Assembly (NCBI GenBank): GCA_051453625.1
Contig: JBOZIK010000001.1
Location: forward strand, 6,484,373-6,548,372
DNA from: Welwitschia mirabilis
Lineage: Eukaryota; Gnetophyta; Gnetopsida; Welwitschiales
Direction of reading: 5' to 3'
Length of the DNA stretch: 64,000 nucleotides
The notes below the pieces were generated by a model. It was not told the DNA's origin. It made no database searches and saw only the letters and a program-made list of their open reading frames with translations. Numbering within the stretch: position 1 is the stretch's first letter; each line of letters begins with the position of its first letter. Shown one piece after another: positions 12,080-22,880 of the stretch. The position numbers were made by a program, and so were the translations under genes.

Positions 12080-12970
12080 AAATCTAATTAAAAAACATGC
12101 TAGATAAGTATGGGTAAGATTAAATTCTAAATTAAGGGAAATTATTAAGACTAAATTATAAAGCTATGGGATTCTAATATCATTTTTCCTATTTATAATA
12201 ATAAGTGGATTATTCCTTTATAAGTGCTACCTAAAGAGAATGCTAAATGATAAATTTTTACAGATTTTAATGCTTTAGATTAATTCACTAAAAAAGATCA
12301 TTTTCACTTCTATTTATTAATCAAATTATTAATAAGATTGTAAGAAATAAATTGTATTGATTTCTCAATAAATATAGTGGAAATAATTAAATTCCCATAA
12401 CCCATACAATCAACAAGAAACTAATTTTACTTGTTTATTGAAAAGTCTTACAAATCATTATATGTATTGTTTAATTTTTAATGCACTTACCAATTTTGAG
12501 ATGAATATGACTAATATCTTTGCATATATTCCTAATGATTCCCATAAAGGATTTACAAATTATTTTTTTTATATGGTAATTTCTTTAAATAAATCTTAGT
12601 CTACCTTTTTTGAATTCTTAATTGTTGCATTTCTAGAAATGTTAAAATTTGTTGGAAAAACAACTTTTCCATGGTCAAGAATAATTTGATCCTAAGTTAT
12701 GTTGTTCCTAAATTAGGTATTAAATTAAATCTATTAAAGAAGTATATCATTTAGTTACTTTTTCTTTCTAAAATTGTTCATAATGTTTTTTTTTTTTTTT
12801 TGGCCATGGTAATTTTTATATAATATTTATCTCTAATTTTAATTATTTATGAATAACTCTCATAAAATCAATAATTAGAGATTTTTAACTTGATTGGGAT
12901 CTGTCTTTTAATGTTGCTTTTAATAAATTTAAGAGTATTTTTAATATTCTACCATATTGTAAGCATGTAA
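12080..12970 (+). pseudogene. Gypsy reverse transcriptase and start of RNase H, broken
   Basis: The frame reads K-W-I-I-P-L from about 12201, then F-T-D-F-N-A-L-D, K-K-D-H-F-H-F and F-L-N-K-Y-S-G-N-N. These correspond to the gypsy blocks K-W-V-S-P, C-I-D-Y-R-x-L-N, K-D-H-F-P-L-P and F-L-D-G-Y-S-G-Y-N. N-A-L-T-N-F stands for N-A-P-A-T-F near 12485. The sequence F-G-H-G-N-F-Y-I-I-F-I-S-N-F from 12799 matches the conserved L-G-H-x-x-F-Y-R-R-F-I-x-x-F block. The catalytic Y/F-x-D-D is not preserved, frameshifts are frequent and stops replace Gln and Trp codons. Confidence 0.8.
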
Positions 12971-12979
12971 TTACGTTTT

Positions 12980-13260
12980 TCATTTAGAGATGATGCGTGA
13001 TTCAAGTGATTATGAAATTTGATGTATTATGGGATAGACTAAAGATAAGAAATTTTATCTTATTTATTTAAAAATTAAAAACACATGATGATGTATAATT
13101 CAAGGACCTGACAACTACAAAGGAGATAACAACTATCATTTTACAGTTAAAAAATCTTTTAATAATCCTATAACCAAATCTCACTTGATGGAAAGAAATT
13201 TTTTATTACAGAATTTGAGTTAACCATTATGAACTAGAGTAATAAAGAAAACCTTCTAGT
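12980..13260 (+). pseudogene. Gypsy RNase H remnant
   Basis: From 12993 the frame reads M-R-D-S-S-D-Y-E, then a stop, C-I-M-G and T-K-D-K-K-F-Y-L-I-Y. This aligns with C-D-A-S-D-Y-A-V-G-A-V-L-G-Q and the K-P-Y-V-I-Y-Y-A-S block of Ty3/gypsy RNase H. E-F-E-L-T-I near 13213 matches the E-F-D-L-x-I block that precedes the connection domain. Confidence 0.75.
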
Positions 13261-13399
13261 AGGTCATTATTTTTAAGTCATTAATACTTCTGTTAACCAA
13301 CTTTAAAGACATTTTATTACTAGGCATTTGTTTAGAGTTAAGTCTTATAATGGTATGTAAAATTTGCAAAGTTTAGAGTTTTCAATAAATTTCTTGCAG

Positions 13400-14590
13400 A
13401 TATATTTTTCATAAATTTTTGTTTCTTATGACAACATCATTTTACTTGGAGTCTACCTATTTTGTGTTAAGTATTATGACAATTAGATTATTACAAGATG
13501 TATTTCCAAAAGTAATAGTATTAGCATCTTAAAATTTGTCATAGTTGCATACGTGATAGATATTTTAGTGGATAGAAGAATTATGTCAAGGTATTAAATA
13601 TACATTTTTCTAATCTATTCTATGTAAATATTCCTAAGAAATTTTACATCATGTGATAAATATCAAAGGATGTGTAGTTTAAGTAAATAAACTAGAAGGC
13701 TTCTTTAACTTATTATTATGTATAAACCATTTAACGTATGGGGCTTTACTTTCATTATCCCTTTTTACTTTATTTCCAACATTAATATGTTCTAATGTGT
13801 ATTGATTATGTGGCCCATTAGATTAATGAAAAAATGTTATTATAGTAATAATGTTAAGACTATGATAAGATTTCTTAGAAAAGAAGTTAACTTATCATTT
13901 TGATCATTCAAAGATTATTATCAGTGATCAAGGCACTTATTTTTGTATTATAGTGCTTAGAAATTTTACATTAAAATGTTAATTTAATTATAAAGATGCA
14001 ATATCTTGTTAGTTACAAATAAATAGATAAGTTGGACTCAACATCTATAAAATTATACACATATTATAAAAGATGATGAGTGCTAATAGGAAATATAGGT
14101 CATTAGTTATACATGGATCTATGAGCATATTATACTACTCATAAAACTCTTATTGACATGAATTCTTTTATGTTGGTTTATGACAAGAAAATTTTTCTAC
14201 TAGCATAAATTAAACATAAGGCTTTAGAGCACCTTAAAAATTTAATCATGATCTAGTTAGAAGTACAAACAAAAGACTATAACAAATTAATGAATTACAT
14301 AAGTTAATGTTAAATTCTTATGAAAATTAAGTTTTGTTATAAAAGAAAATAAAATATTTCGTAACAAAGTAATTTTGAGAAATGAATTTTATAAAGGTAA
14401 GAAATTTTCAATGTATAATTTTAGGTTTCACCTCTTTCAAAGAAAATTTAGGTGTAAATGAGAAGATTCTTATAAGATCATGAAATCTTTCATATGAGGA
14501 AGTTAATGTTAAAGATCTTACTAATGGTTATATTTTAAGATTAGTGATTCAAAGCTTAAACTATTTACTAATCTAATCACACCTAATCCA
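13400..14590 (+). pseudogene. Gypsy integrase remnant (zinc finger, core, C-terminal part)
   Basis: C-H-S from 13537 followed by K-V-L stands for the H2C2 zinc finger C-H-x-x-x-x-G-G-H-F-x-x-x-K-T-x-x-K-V-L. K-P-F-N-V-W-G-F from about 13722 marks the start of the catalytic core (usual P-F-D-V-W-G-I-D). A-Y-Y-T-T-H-K-T-L-I-D-M near 14130 matches A-Y-R-T-x-x-K-T-P-I-G-M. R-N-K-V-I-L-R-N-E-F-Y-K-G from about 14360 and F-R-F-H-L-F match the region after the core. The final K-I-S-D-S-K-L-K-L-F matches F-K-V-N-G-Q-R-L-K-P-F. Catalytic acids are lost. Confidence 0.8.
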
Positions 14591-14599
14591 AATGATAGC

Positions 14600-16935
14600 C
14601 TAAGACCAGAATGATCATCCATCTAACTTTATAAAGTCCTAATCATAGATGATTAAGCATTCTTAATTAGAGAGTTCTAGTCATAAATGATTAAGCATTA
14701 TTGATGTTTTTAGTGGATTATCTAGGGGAGGTAAGAGGATGTGTGAAAAATATTAGTTATCCTTTCTCTAAACCATTTTTATTGGTTTATATCATATGCC
14801 TAGTCTTAATTATCTCTTCATATGTAAATAGTTGATTTTTATGGTAATTTTAATATATGTAGTTTATGAACTTATACTTCTAATGTCTTTTATTTTTTTT
14901 TTTTTTGGTTTAAGTAAATTTTCATGAAAATTTAGTGTTTAATGTCGGATTATAGGGTATAGAAGTGTCTATTAAGATTAGACATATGGTTGGAAAGTAA
15001 AACTTCTTCCTGACATAATTGTGATTGAAGGATTTAATTGAGTGAGTTGAAGTGATATAACATGTGAGAAGCCCAGGGATAACTACAAGTTTTGGAGAGA
15101 CTTTAATTAGGTTATACATTAGAGATAAGCCAAAAAGATATAAAATTTTAAGTTTTTTATTATTATTTAATTTTATTATCTTTATTAATTAGATTCTTAA
15201 TAAGTAGCACCTATTTTACTATATTTAATAACATCTTCTACCTAAAAATAATTACAAACATAGACATCATGATTCACATCACACAACTTTATTAACTCTA
15301 TTACTTAGCTTTTAATTGACTTTATGGGTTTTACATACTTGTATTGGATGTTAAGGCATAAGTCCACATGGATTCTTATTTAATTTTATTAATGAAAATT
15401 TAACCCTCATGCTCTACCATCTTTTTAATCTTAACTCGTCTTTTACCCTTATCTTCAACTTCATCTTTTAGGTCACATCTTATGCTACCTAAGTAGAATT
15501 CATTAATAATCCATTAAATGATATCAGACTCTTTTCTTTATCATTTTATATTGATAGCACTAGTCAGTCTCATTATTACTCGAATTTCATATTTTTAGAA
15601 ATATTTTAATATAATTTCATCTCATTTTATGAGACCTAAGGTTTACACTGATTATTTTGTTAGTATTATTTATTTTAAGGTTTTTTAAAATTTATTTTAT
15701 GTTTTCTTTTAATAAACCTTGAAATGCACCCTTTTTCATGATAAAACTCTATTGGTGTTAAGTCTTAGATATCTTATCAAAATCTTTCATATTTTATGCA
15801 TGATTGTTTCCCCATTCAAGCCATATGTTTTATAGAGGTCAATTTATCTATCACTTTGTCCTAATCATTCAGTCTCTTAGGTCTTTCAGAAAATTGAGTT
15901 TTCTATAGAATAAGTATTTACTATCAGACTTTGAAAATTTAATTTAGATGATGAATAGATGATTTATCCATCAATGGATTTGACATTTGTTAGTATAACT
16001 GCCAAAGTTAGGGTTTTGTGCTTATATGATTAAAAAATTTATTTAGAAATTTATAGGACAATAAAGACCAACAAAGGATATGGCCTTATTTAATTAGTAA
16101 TGCAAATACTAAGTGGCCTTTTAGATTTATGGCAAATGCCTTAGACATCACTTACTGAAAGCATAATTTGAAACTCAGGAATGTTCAAATTACTAAAGCA
16201 ATGTTAATTCCTAGTCTTTCTAGTTTATATATTAATCTTGCAGAGTTTAAAAGAGGTTTTTTCCTTCAAAAAACACATGTAATTATTTTTTTCTTACTGA
16301 ATTATTCTCATTAATGTTTATGCGTATATCCATAAATTTCATCTTTTTGCTCATACTTTGAGGATACCTAAAAGGTTTAGAGATGATGAATCATTGTATG
16401 TACCTTTTCTTATGTTCAAATGTGTAACTTAATCTAGTGAGAGGGACAAAATCACTTATTATTCTTCACTCTTTGCCATTTAAAAAGACATTATGCATTA
16501 GCATCTTCATCCTTTCCTTAGCTAAGAAATTGTCTTTCTTACTCACTTTACTATAGAATTCCATTAATAAGGTTGTGCTAAATTTTACTAATCTAAGAAA
16601 CGGACAGAACATCATAAGGTCAAAGAGTCTAAAGTTTAGAATGAGATTCAAGCCTTGTATAAGGAGATGAACTAAATTTTAGCATGTTAATCAATGATTG
16701 AATCACTATGATTCTATATTGAGAGGAATAAAAAAGGCATTTAAATTTCTCTATAATTTTGTGACTATTATCAAGGTTGAGCTTTGCATTTTAAGTTATA
16801 AATCATTCAAAAATTGTTTAGTAGATTAGAATATGTTATTCTGAAGAGTTCTTTAATACCAAATTATTGCTTCTTATTTTATGTAATAATACTTCTTGAT
16901 TGGTACAAGACTATTGGTTATAAGAGTGTGTACAT
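14600..16935. other. AT-rich DNA downstream of Athila pol, mostly unassigned
   Basis: Poly(T) at about 14891-14905. A purine-rich block near 14725-14740 could be a polypurine tract, but no LTR copy was matched. At 16100-16300 one + strand frame gives W-P-F-R-F-M-A-N-A-L-D and L-K-L-R-N-V-Q-I-T-K-A-M, somewhat protein-like, perhaps an old gag. I cannot assign it. Confidence 0.35.
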
Positions 16936-16941
16936 GTCTTA

Positions 16942-17007
16942 GATTATTCTATGTACTATGAAGTCCAACTTATTGATTATTCTATGTACTATGAAGTCCA
17001 ACTTATT
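16942..17007. repeat. Exact tandem duplication, 2 x 33 bp
   Basis: The unit starts GATTATTCTATGTACTATGA and ends CCAACTTATT. The two copies are identical and directly adjacent, so the duplication is young compared with the surrounding decayed sequence. Confidence 0.95.
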
Positions 17008-19860
17008 AATGTACATGCCAATCATTATCAAGTTGAATGATTTAACTTATTACATGCTAGTTTGAAGTAGCATGTCTTACTTCTTGTTTCCTTGCAAACT
17101 CAAGCAAATGAGGGTTTTTCAAGGAGTTACTTCCTTGTGAAAACTAGAAATGGTACAAGGTAGATGCTTTGGTAAAGCTCAATTTTGATTGCAAAACAAG
17201 GTGCATGTATTTAGTAATCAACCTAGATAAATTTATTCACACTTTAGTTACATTACCAATTAAGAACTTAGACTTACCAAAGTGGCACCTTGACATTTTT
17301 AACTCAAATGATTTCAAAATTTAATTTAAACTTTATCATTACATCTGAAATGATGAAAACCTTTAATTTTAGTAGTCATTTGTAGAAAACAATGTTCATG
17401 TGACAAAGTTATGGGCATTTAAAGTTTTGGTCAAAATGATAATATTGTCATTCCACATTAATAAGACAACTTAATAGCACTACATCATTATCTTAATCAT
17501 CACTCTACATCTTTATCATCCCTTATAATATCCATGTCATCTTCATCTTATCATCATATCATCATTTTTTTAATCTTCTCATCATGTACATTCTTTGCCT
17601 TATTAAAAGATTTGATATTAAAAATTAAACTTTCTACCTATAATTCCAATATTCATCTCTTGATATTTTTGGATTCCTAAAATTATTTAAAATATCATTT
17701 CTAATTTAAAATTAAAATTTCTCCCCATAATTCCAATATTCATTTCTTCTTATTTTTCCATTTCTAAAGTTAGTTAAAAAATTATTTCCTATTGTTTAAA
17801 TTTGTTTTTACTACTTTAAATCTTATTCTTGTTTTCTTAAACCTTACTAGTTATGATATTTGTTTTCCTTCAACCTTAAAATCTTTACCATTCCTCTTTT
17901 AAGTATTTTCTTTTAAAATTTAATTATATTTCATAAAAATTTATTTGGGTTTTAAACCCTTCTTTCCACATGTGAAGCCTTATCTTCTTTCCCATTACCA
18001 CTTGGACATAATGCAACATAGTTAATATTAGTAGTTGGATGGCCTACTCTGAAATGATAAAACTGAAAAGTGGCTATGACATGATTTAGATATGTATAAC
18101 CACATAATCATCCTTAACTGGATGTGTTGTTTCCATCTAAGCTAGAGCTTTGTACATGAGAAAAAGAAATAGGTTTAATACCCTAGCAATAAAGGATTCT
18201 ATTTAATCAAAGAAAAAAAGGAAAAATGCTTAAGTCTGTGGATTTTTAATCCAAAAGTTCTTAGCAACTTAAGATCTTAATGAGTGAATTAGGGGAGAAA
18301 TTTTGAGAGGCTGTTTTACTAAGTGTTTATTAGAATTAGCCTTTAGATTACATATAGCTAGTAAAAATGTCATTCTGATTTTGGCCCCTATCAAATTTGC
18401 TACAACTTAGTTATAAATCTCCTTCATTTCTGAAAAGTTGGCTTGTCATTTTTCAAATCAAGATTTATGCAACTTGTATCAGCTTACCTTAAGGCTTTTA
18501 CATCAATGATCCTTTTGTTCTTAACTGTAATATAAATGACTAATTAGGAGCCATTTGAAAAGAAATGAAAGATTTTTTTTTATTTTTGTTAAAAATTTAT
18601 TTTAAATAAGGCTTCCTTGAGGATGCATTATCCTTGAAGAGTAGAGTATGGAGTACTAGATTATTGATCAAAAAAATCAAGTGCTAAGATTTCATTGTAA
18701 CATTTCAAAATTGCAAATCAAGGAGGGAAAATTAAACTACTAAGAAGATTTCGTTAGGTTCATCTTTTGTCTTTGGTACATGAGATTTTTAGCTATCTTT
18801 AAGCAATTCATGTGGACATTATTTTTGCACATTATTTGTAAAATTTAAATGTAAATATTTAACATCCAATTAAAACGTTGAGCCTATTAAGATCCATGTT
18901 TTTTATGCACATATAACATAACAGAATATACATTTACACAAGAACGAAGGCATGACAAGTTTTTGATTTTTTATCTTTTGTATGATGTACATGATATTTT
19001 CTCTAGTTTCAATTGTAGTTTGTGTCTAAGAAATGTGGAAATTTTATTTTGTAAGTTTCTTCAGTAATATTTCAAAGGTTGCATAAGTAGTTAAAACCCT
19101 TTAACAAGTGTTTTAAATTGAGTATATGAATCATATTTTCTAGGAAAATATGTCTTATTGCTTGATTTTTTACAATTAATTGGAGCAGTGAATTTACATT
19201 TAAAGCACATAATTGTCTAAACATTTTTATAAAAGTTTATGCATATTAAAATTCTCAAATTAAAATTCCCTATTAGTTTTTTGGGTTACTGCACTTTTTT
19301 ATGTACAAGAATAGATTCATCATCTTGAACTTTATCTATTCTATCTCTCTTTTCTTCTATTTATGTGTTGCACAGATGTTTTTAGAACAAGAATTTTAAA
19401 CGAAACTTTGTATATAGTTTTTTTGCTTACGAACCCTACTATATGCATCAATTAGTGTGAGTAAAATAATATTTTCTAATTTTTGACTCAAATTCTCAAT
19501 TTTCTATCCTACATATTCTTCCTCTTAAATTGCAAATTAGATTTCATAAAACTGTAAGCTATTTTTAGTTTGTTTGAGCATATATAATTGCATTTAATGA
19601 TTTTATTGATAAATATCCATTACTTGAAATATGATAAAACATAATTAACCTTTACTTTAGATGAACTACTTAATGCATATTTAATGATCATATTGTTTCT
19701 TATGTGAAAAATGATGATTTCGGTTTAATAGTTTCCATTTATCTAATAATATAAATATTTATATTTAACATTAAAAAAATTCTAATGGATGTATTTAAGC
19801 ATAATAAGTTATTTTAAGCTAATTTATATATAATTTTTAAAATTTAGATGCTATCTTAAA
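17008..19860. other. AT-rich intergenic DNA, nothing coding
   Basis: No gene or element is recognised. There is a diverged tandem duplication at 17618-17795 and a stretch rich in ATCATC at about 17480-17590. Confidence 0.4.
17618..17795. repeat. Diverged tandem duplication, 2 x about 85-90 bp
   Basis: Both units share AAAATTAAA followed by TTTCT and CATAATTCCAATATTCAT-like blocks and end with an ATTT-rich part. By eye identity is about 75-80 percent. Confidence 0.7.
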
Positions 19861-19869
19861 TAAATACTC

Positions 19870-19925
19870 TCTCGCCTCGCTCGGCCCCCCCCCCCCCCCT
19901 TCTTTCTCTTCCCTTTCCCCCTCTT
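19870..19925. repeat. Poly(C) run with CpG cluster and pyrimidine tract
   Basis: Fifteen C in a row at 19885-19899, preceded by CTCGCCTCGCTCGG with four CpG and followed by a C/T-only stretch. This is starkly different in composition from the flanking AT-rich DNA. Confidence 0.9.
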
Positions 19926-20779
19926 TGTTTTTCTCTCTCTTTTAGATTAGTTCAACCATGCAATAAAGAATCTATGTGTAGGATCATTAAAATCAAAATT
20001 ATGTTTTCATTTTTAGATAATGAGAATAATGTGCTTATGTAAAAAGAAGTGCAGATTCAGTACTTGCTCTACCATCAAGTTATTTCCAATTCAAGAAGAA
20101 AAAGGTTTCATAGAAAATACTGAGCATGTTTGATAAAAATATTTTGTTATGTCAAGATTTAATTTGCATTATAGAAGAATAAGAGCAAGTGATATTGCCT
20201 AAAACTTAAAGGAATATTTAGCACAAGGACTAATCTTGTGAATATCAATTAAATGAATTATCAAGTAAAACAAAATCATAAGAAATATTTGCAGTAAAAT
20301 TTTGTAAGTTCAGTTGTTGAAGTGCCTTTAGTGCTTAAATTAGCAGAGAAATGTTGACCATCCATAAAAACAGTAATTGAGGTTAATTAAGAAGGATTTC
20401 TTGTGCGATCTTATAATTTTACTCCTTCCAAAATTGGAGCACATAAGTTGGGCTAGTCAATTAAATCCAAATTAGGCATGGAAATGTAGATCTACAAGAT
20501 AGATCGATTATAAGTAGGAAAGAGATGAAAAAGAAAGCCCAAACTCTTTACTCAAATCTTTGAAATGCTTTATAATACTTTCACTTTATCAGTAGCTTTA
20601 CGTTGGAGTGGTCTTTTGGGATTATCATCACCCCTAATAACCCTATGTGTTTTTTAGTTATGACTTTCCTTTTTGGTGGGGTTAGTCTCAATTGAATAAA
20701 TATGCTTTCTCTTAGTCATCTGAATATCTACTTAACTCTTTTATTAACATAAGATGTAACATTTCACCATCATAATCAT

Positions 20780-20945
20780 TAGGGGTGGCAAGCCCAAAAC
20801 TTTTAGTAACTCTTTAATTACATCCAACTCTTTATAATGTGGTGAAAAGGGTATTCAAAAGTTCGAACTCATGACCTCCTAAGTGAAAAATGAATATCCT
20901 ATTAATTCAACAACTCATCAAACTGTTTCCTACTACTTACATTGT
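20780..20945 (-). repeat. Possible tRNA-derived SINE remnant
   Basis: On the minus strand, GAGTTCGAACTT (complement of about 20858-20870) resembles an RNA polymerase III B box. A weak A-box-like block lies about 60 bases upstream of it. No tail or target duplication is clear. It sits directly upstream of the MIR408 copy 1 promoter. Confidence 0.3.
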
Positions 20946-20946
20946 T

Positions 20947-20956
20947 CACGTACGTG
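20947..20956. promoter_or_regulatory. CACGTACGTG element upstream of MIR408 copy 1
   Basis: A palindrome holding two ACGT cores (bZIP/HY5-type) overlapping one GTAC core (SPL7-type). The same ACGTACGT octamer occurs upstream of copy 2 at 49990-49997. In Arabidopsis, MIR408 is known to be controlled jointly by SPL7 and HY5; binding here is inferred. Confidence 0.55.
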
Positions 20957-21198
20957 ATCCCACTACTTACTTAACCCACCTCTTAATTGCTTAGAGCAGC
21001 TCATTTTTATATTGAAAAAAACACCCATTTAAATTCCTTGTGCCATTTGACACTACAAATTGTTTCCATCGAAGGCTGGGTAGAAATTTGCTCCATCCAA
21101 AGCCACACTTACAAATTATCTTCCTAAGCACATGATGCGATGTGATACGTCAAATTTCAAAGAGAGAGGCAACGATGGTCGTAATAAGAGTATGCGTT

Positions 21199-21232
21199 GT
21201 ACTACCCGCTCGTACTGTAGCACTTGCAGTAC
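21199..21232 (+). promoter_or_regulatory. GTAC cluster (copper-response elements) of MIR408 copy 1
   Basis: Three GTAC cores in 34 bp, at 21199-21202, 21212-21215 and 21229-21232. GTAC is the core bound by SPL7-type SBP proteins, which turn on MIR408 when copper is scarce. They lie about 40-70 bp upstream of the TATA-like box, a sensible spacing. Occurrence is shown by the sequence; copper control is inferred from known MIR408 biology. Confidence 0.75.
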
Positions 21233-21268
21233 AAACACCACCGCAAAAATCGAAGGCTACCTCCGAGC

Positions 21269-21275
21269 TTATAAT
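21269..21275 (+). promoter_or_regulatory. TATA-like box of MIR408 copy 1
   Basis: TTATAAT lies between the GTAC cluster and the hairpin, placing a start site at about 21300-21310. The matching box in copy 2 is a better TATATAA. Confidence 0.55.
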
Positions 21276-21358
21276 GCATCGCTGCTTCCATTCGCAAATC
21301 GCGAGCGTTTCGTCGGATTCTTGATTCAATTCTTGAGCAAATAGAGGGAGCGAAAGAG

Positions 21359-21380
21359 CAAGGGACGCGGCAGCGCATGG
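21359..21380 (+). ncRNA. MIR408: miR408-5p (star), copy 1
   Basis: The 22-nt block begins CAAGGGACG and ends GGCAGCGCATGG, like known miR408-5p (ACAGGG...GCAGAGCATGG). It pairs with the mature strand; the C within GCGC pairs with the unusual G at mature position 5. Confidence 0.8.
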
Positions 21381-21409
21381 AAGTTTCAGCAGCTTCCGCT
21401 GAATCATAA
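21377..21409 (+). CDS. Tiny ORF in the MIR408 copy 1 stem (10 codons)
   Basis: The first ATG after the estimated start site lies in the star arm in the context GCGCATGGA and opens a 10-residue frame, M-E-V-S-A-A-S-A-E-S. Copy 2 has a matching 10-codon frame from the same ATG. Peptides encoded by microRNA transcripts have been reported for miR408 in Arabidopsis. Here the ATG lies within the duplex, so it may be kept only by the hairpin. Confidence 0.2.
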   Translation: MEVSAASAES

Positions 21410-21498
21410 ATCAAAGAATTGGAAGAAATAAAAATTCAAGATTTGCAGAAAAGATTGAAGAATTGAAGAACTGAAGATGAAATGCTTCCGGAAATCCC

Positions 21499-21519
21499 AT
21501 GCGCTGCCTCTTCCCTGGC
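21499..21519 (+). ncRNA. MIR408: miR408-3p mature sequence, copy 1
   Basis: 21 nt beginning ATGCGCTGCC and ending CTTCCCTGGC. It is identical to the standard plant miR408-3p except for G instead of A at position 5. Against usual targets this would make a G:U pair in the seed region, which should be tolerated. Confidence 0.93.
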
Positions 21520-21540
21520 TCCTTCTCTCCCTCCTTTTTT

Positions 21541-21601
21541 CCTTTTTGCAATCCCCTACTTTTTTTTTCTTTTTTCCTTTGTTTTTTTTTTTTTTTTTTT
21601 A
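21541..21601. repeat. T-rich tract with poly(T) runs
   Basis: Long T homopolymers interrupted by CTTTT and CC, ending in a run of about 20 T. The corresponding part of copy 2 is a C/T-rich tract. The phenylalanine-rich open frame across it (21477-21674) is a composition artefact. Confidence 0.85.
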
Positions 21602-21929
21602 CTGTTGTTCACCAAACTGCAACTGTAACATTGTGAGCAGATTTGTATGGAAATTGGCGCGTCAAAGCAGATAGATAGCATGTCTGCACCTTTTCCAAGC
21701 TTTCTTCTGCGATTATTTCCTTCAAAGTCTCATAAAAGAAATGGCGTCGTTTGAACAGCCAAATGAAGACCTCCAACGGCCTCTCTACCAAAAGGGAATT
21801 TCTTGGTAAATATATTAATGTTAATCACTCTAGACCTTTGGTTTTACTGTATCCTTTTTACTATGTTTTTCATTTAATAAGTCAATACTAATAACGATAT
21901 TTTATAATTAAAAAAATATTTTTTAAATT

Positions 21930-21985
21930 AAACTCACAACTACAAGTAGTTATAGAAGCATTGCTCTACCAATAAGATAAGATCT
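21930..21985 (-). repeat. tRNA-derived SINE head remnant
   Basis: On the minus strand the sequence reads CTTATTGGTAGAGCAATGC, a clear tRNA-like A box, followed about 25 bases later by TAGTTGTGAGTTT where a B box would be. The tail is not identifiable. Confidence 0.5.
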
Positions 21986-22079
21986 ATAATAGTTCTTTAA
22001 GTTTTGATGTGAGAATAATTTCTTTTAATTAATACTAAGCCATATTATGTAATCAAAGTATAGTTTGCTCGGAGAGGAT

Positions 22080-22880
22080 GGAGGAACCCTTAAGAGAGAT
22101 AGTGCAAATGTAGCAGCCCAAGGGACAGGAGCAGAAACATCAGATTTTACTACTCCAATCTCAGAATGAAGCTCGGCATGTTAGCTCTCACGTTAAGGAT
22201 GAAGGTTTAAAAGAAAATGATACCCCTTTTAGACCCCAGGATGGATTTTTTAAACAAAAGCAGTGGTTTGTAGTAGATTTTGTTGGATGGTCTCACATGC
22301 AACTTTTAGATCTTAAAGTTCAAAATCTTATAAAAGGTTGGGGTTCTTTTGTTCATTTTAAAGCTTTAGATAATAACAAATAGATTTTTTATTGTAAAGA
22401 TGGGGCCAAATGTTCTCGAACACTAAAAGAAATAGATTTTTTTGGAGTGTTTGATTGGCTTTTTCACCTTAGGGGTCTAAGAGTTTTTCAATGGAATAAA
22501 TCTATTTTTTGAGATTGGAGTGTTTATGGTTTAAACTCTTTGATCTAGATCCAGATCTTTGGATTTCGGATATTCTATTTAAACTTTTAAAGCCTGTTGG
22601 TAGATTGTTCTTTTGGGATATGAATGACTTTTTTAAGGGCCTTAAATGCAAATCACTTAAAGTTTGTTTAGTTTCTAATAAGAAAAAGGATTTCTTTCTA
22701 GAATTGTTTATTAATTGGAAGAGAACTATCAAAAGCTCTTTTGTTGTACCTATCTTTCCTAAAACTTGTTGCACTCCAAAAGAGCTAGGCAAAAAGGAAG
22801 GGTCAGATAAAAATCATAATCCACACTTAGAAAGGCAAGGCTCAAGCAAAAACAACTCTTCAAAGAACAAGTAGATTTTA
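22080..22880 (+). pseudogene. LINE ORF1 remnant
   Basis: From about 22260 the frame reads Q-W-F-V-V-D-F-V-G-W-S-H and continues through L-K-V-Q-N-L-I-K-G-W-G-S. A frameshift near 22505 leads into the open piece 22509-22874 (121 codons), ending in a Lys/Asn/Ser-rich tail. The tryptophan- and phenylalanine-rich first half followed by a basic tail fits a plant LINE ORF1. I could not see a zinc knuckle. Assignment rests mainly on position upstream of ORF2. Confidence 0.45.

Larger units (their letters stand above)
11640..14590 (+). mobile_element. Decayed Ty3/gypsy (Athila-type) pol region
   Basis: Fragments of a Ty3/gypsy polyprotein occur in the standard order reverse transcriptase, RNase H, integrase zinc finger, integrase core and C-terminal region. 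The Athila type is suggested by K-H-K-A-L-E-H-L-K-N-L near 14210, matching the diagnostic E-H-K-A-Y-W-A-x-K-x-L block, and by the closing block at 14350-14590. The paired LTRs, which are more than 1 kb long in Athila elements, could not be found by eye. Confidence 0.8.
21300..21750 (+). ncRNA. MIR408: MIR408 primary transcript, copy 1
   Basis: The locus encodes the precursor of miR408, a microRNA that directs cleavage of mRNAs for copper proteins such as plantacyanins and laccases, sparing copper when it is scarce. The 5' arm (about 21345-21398) and 3' arm (about 21483-21533) pair around a loop of about 80 bases. The 12-bp core GGCAGCGCATGG / CCATGCGCTGCC is perfect. The mature sequence is at 21499-21519 and the star at 21359-21380. 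The promoter has a GTAC cluster and a TATA-like box. About 450 bp align with copy 2 at 50200-50680. CpG sites are abundant, unlike the neighbours. Transcript ends are estimates. The open frames overlapping it (21132-21791) are not regarded as genes. Confidence 0.9.

Noticed and set aside
21132-21791. Open frames on both strands around 21.1-21.8 kb
   Set aside because: They overlap MIR408 copy 1. The Phe-rich one is poly(T) translation. The two copies do not keep the frames, apart from the tiny stem frame.
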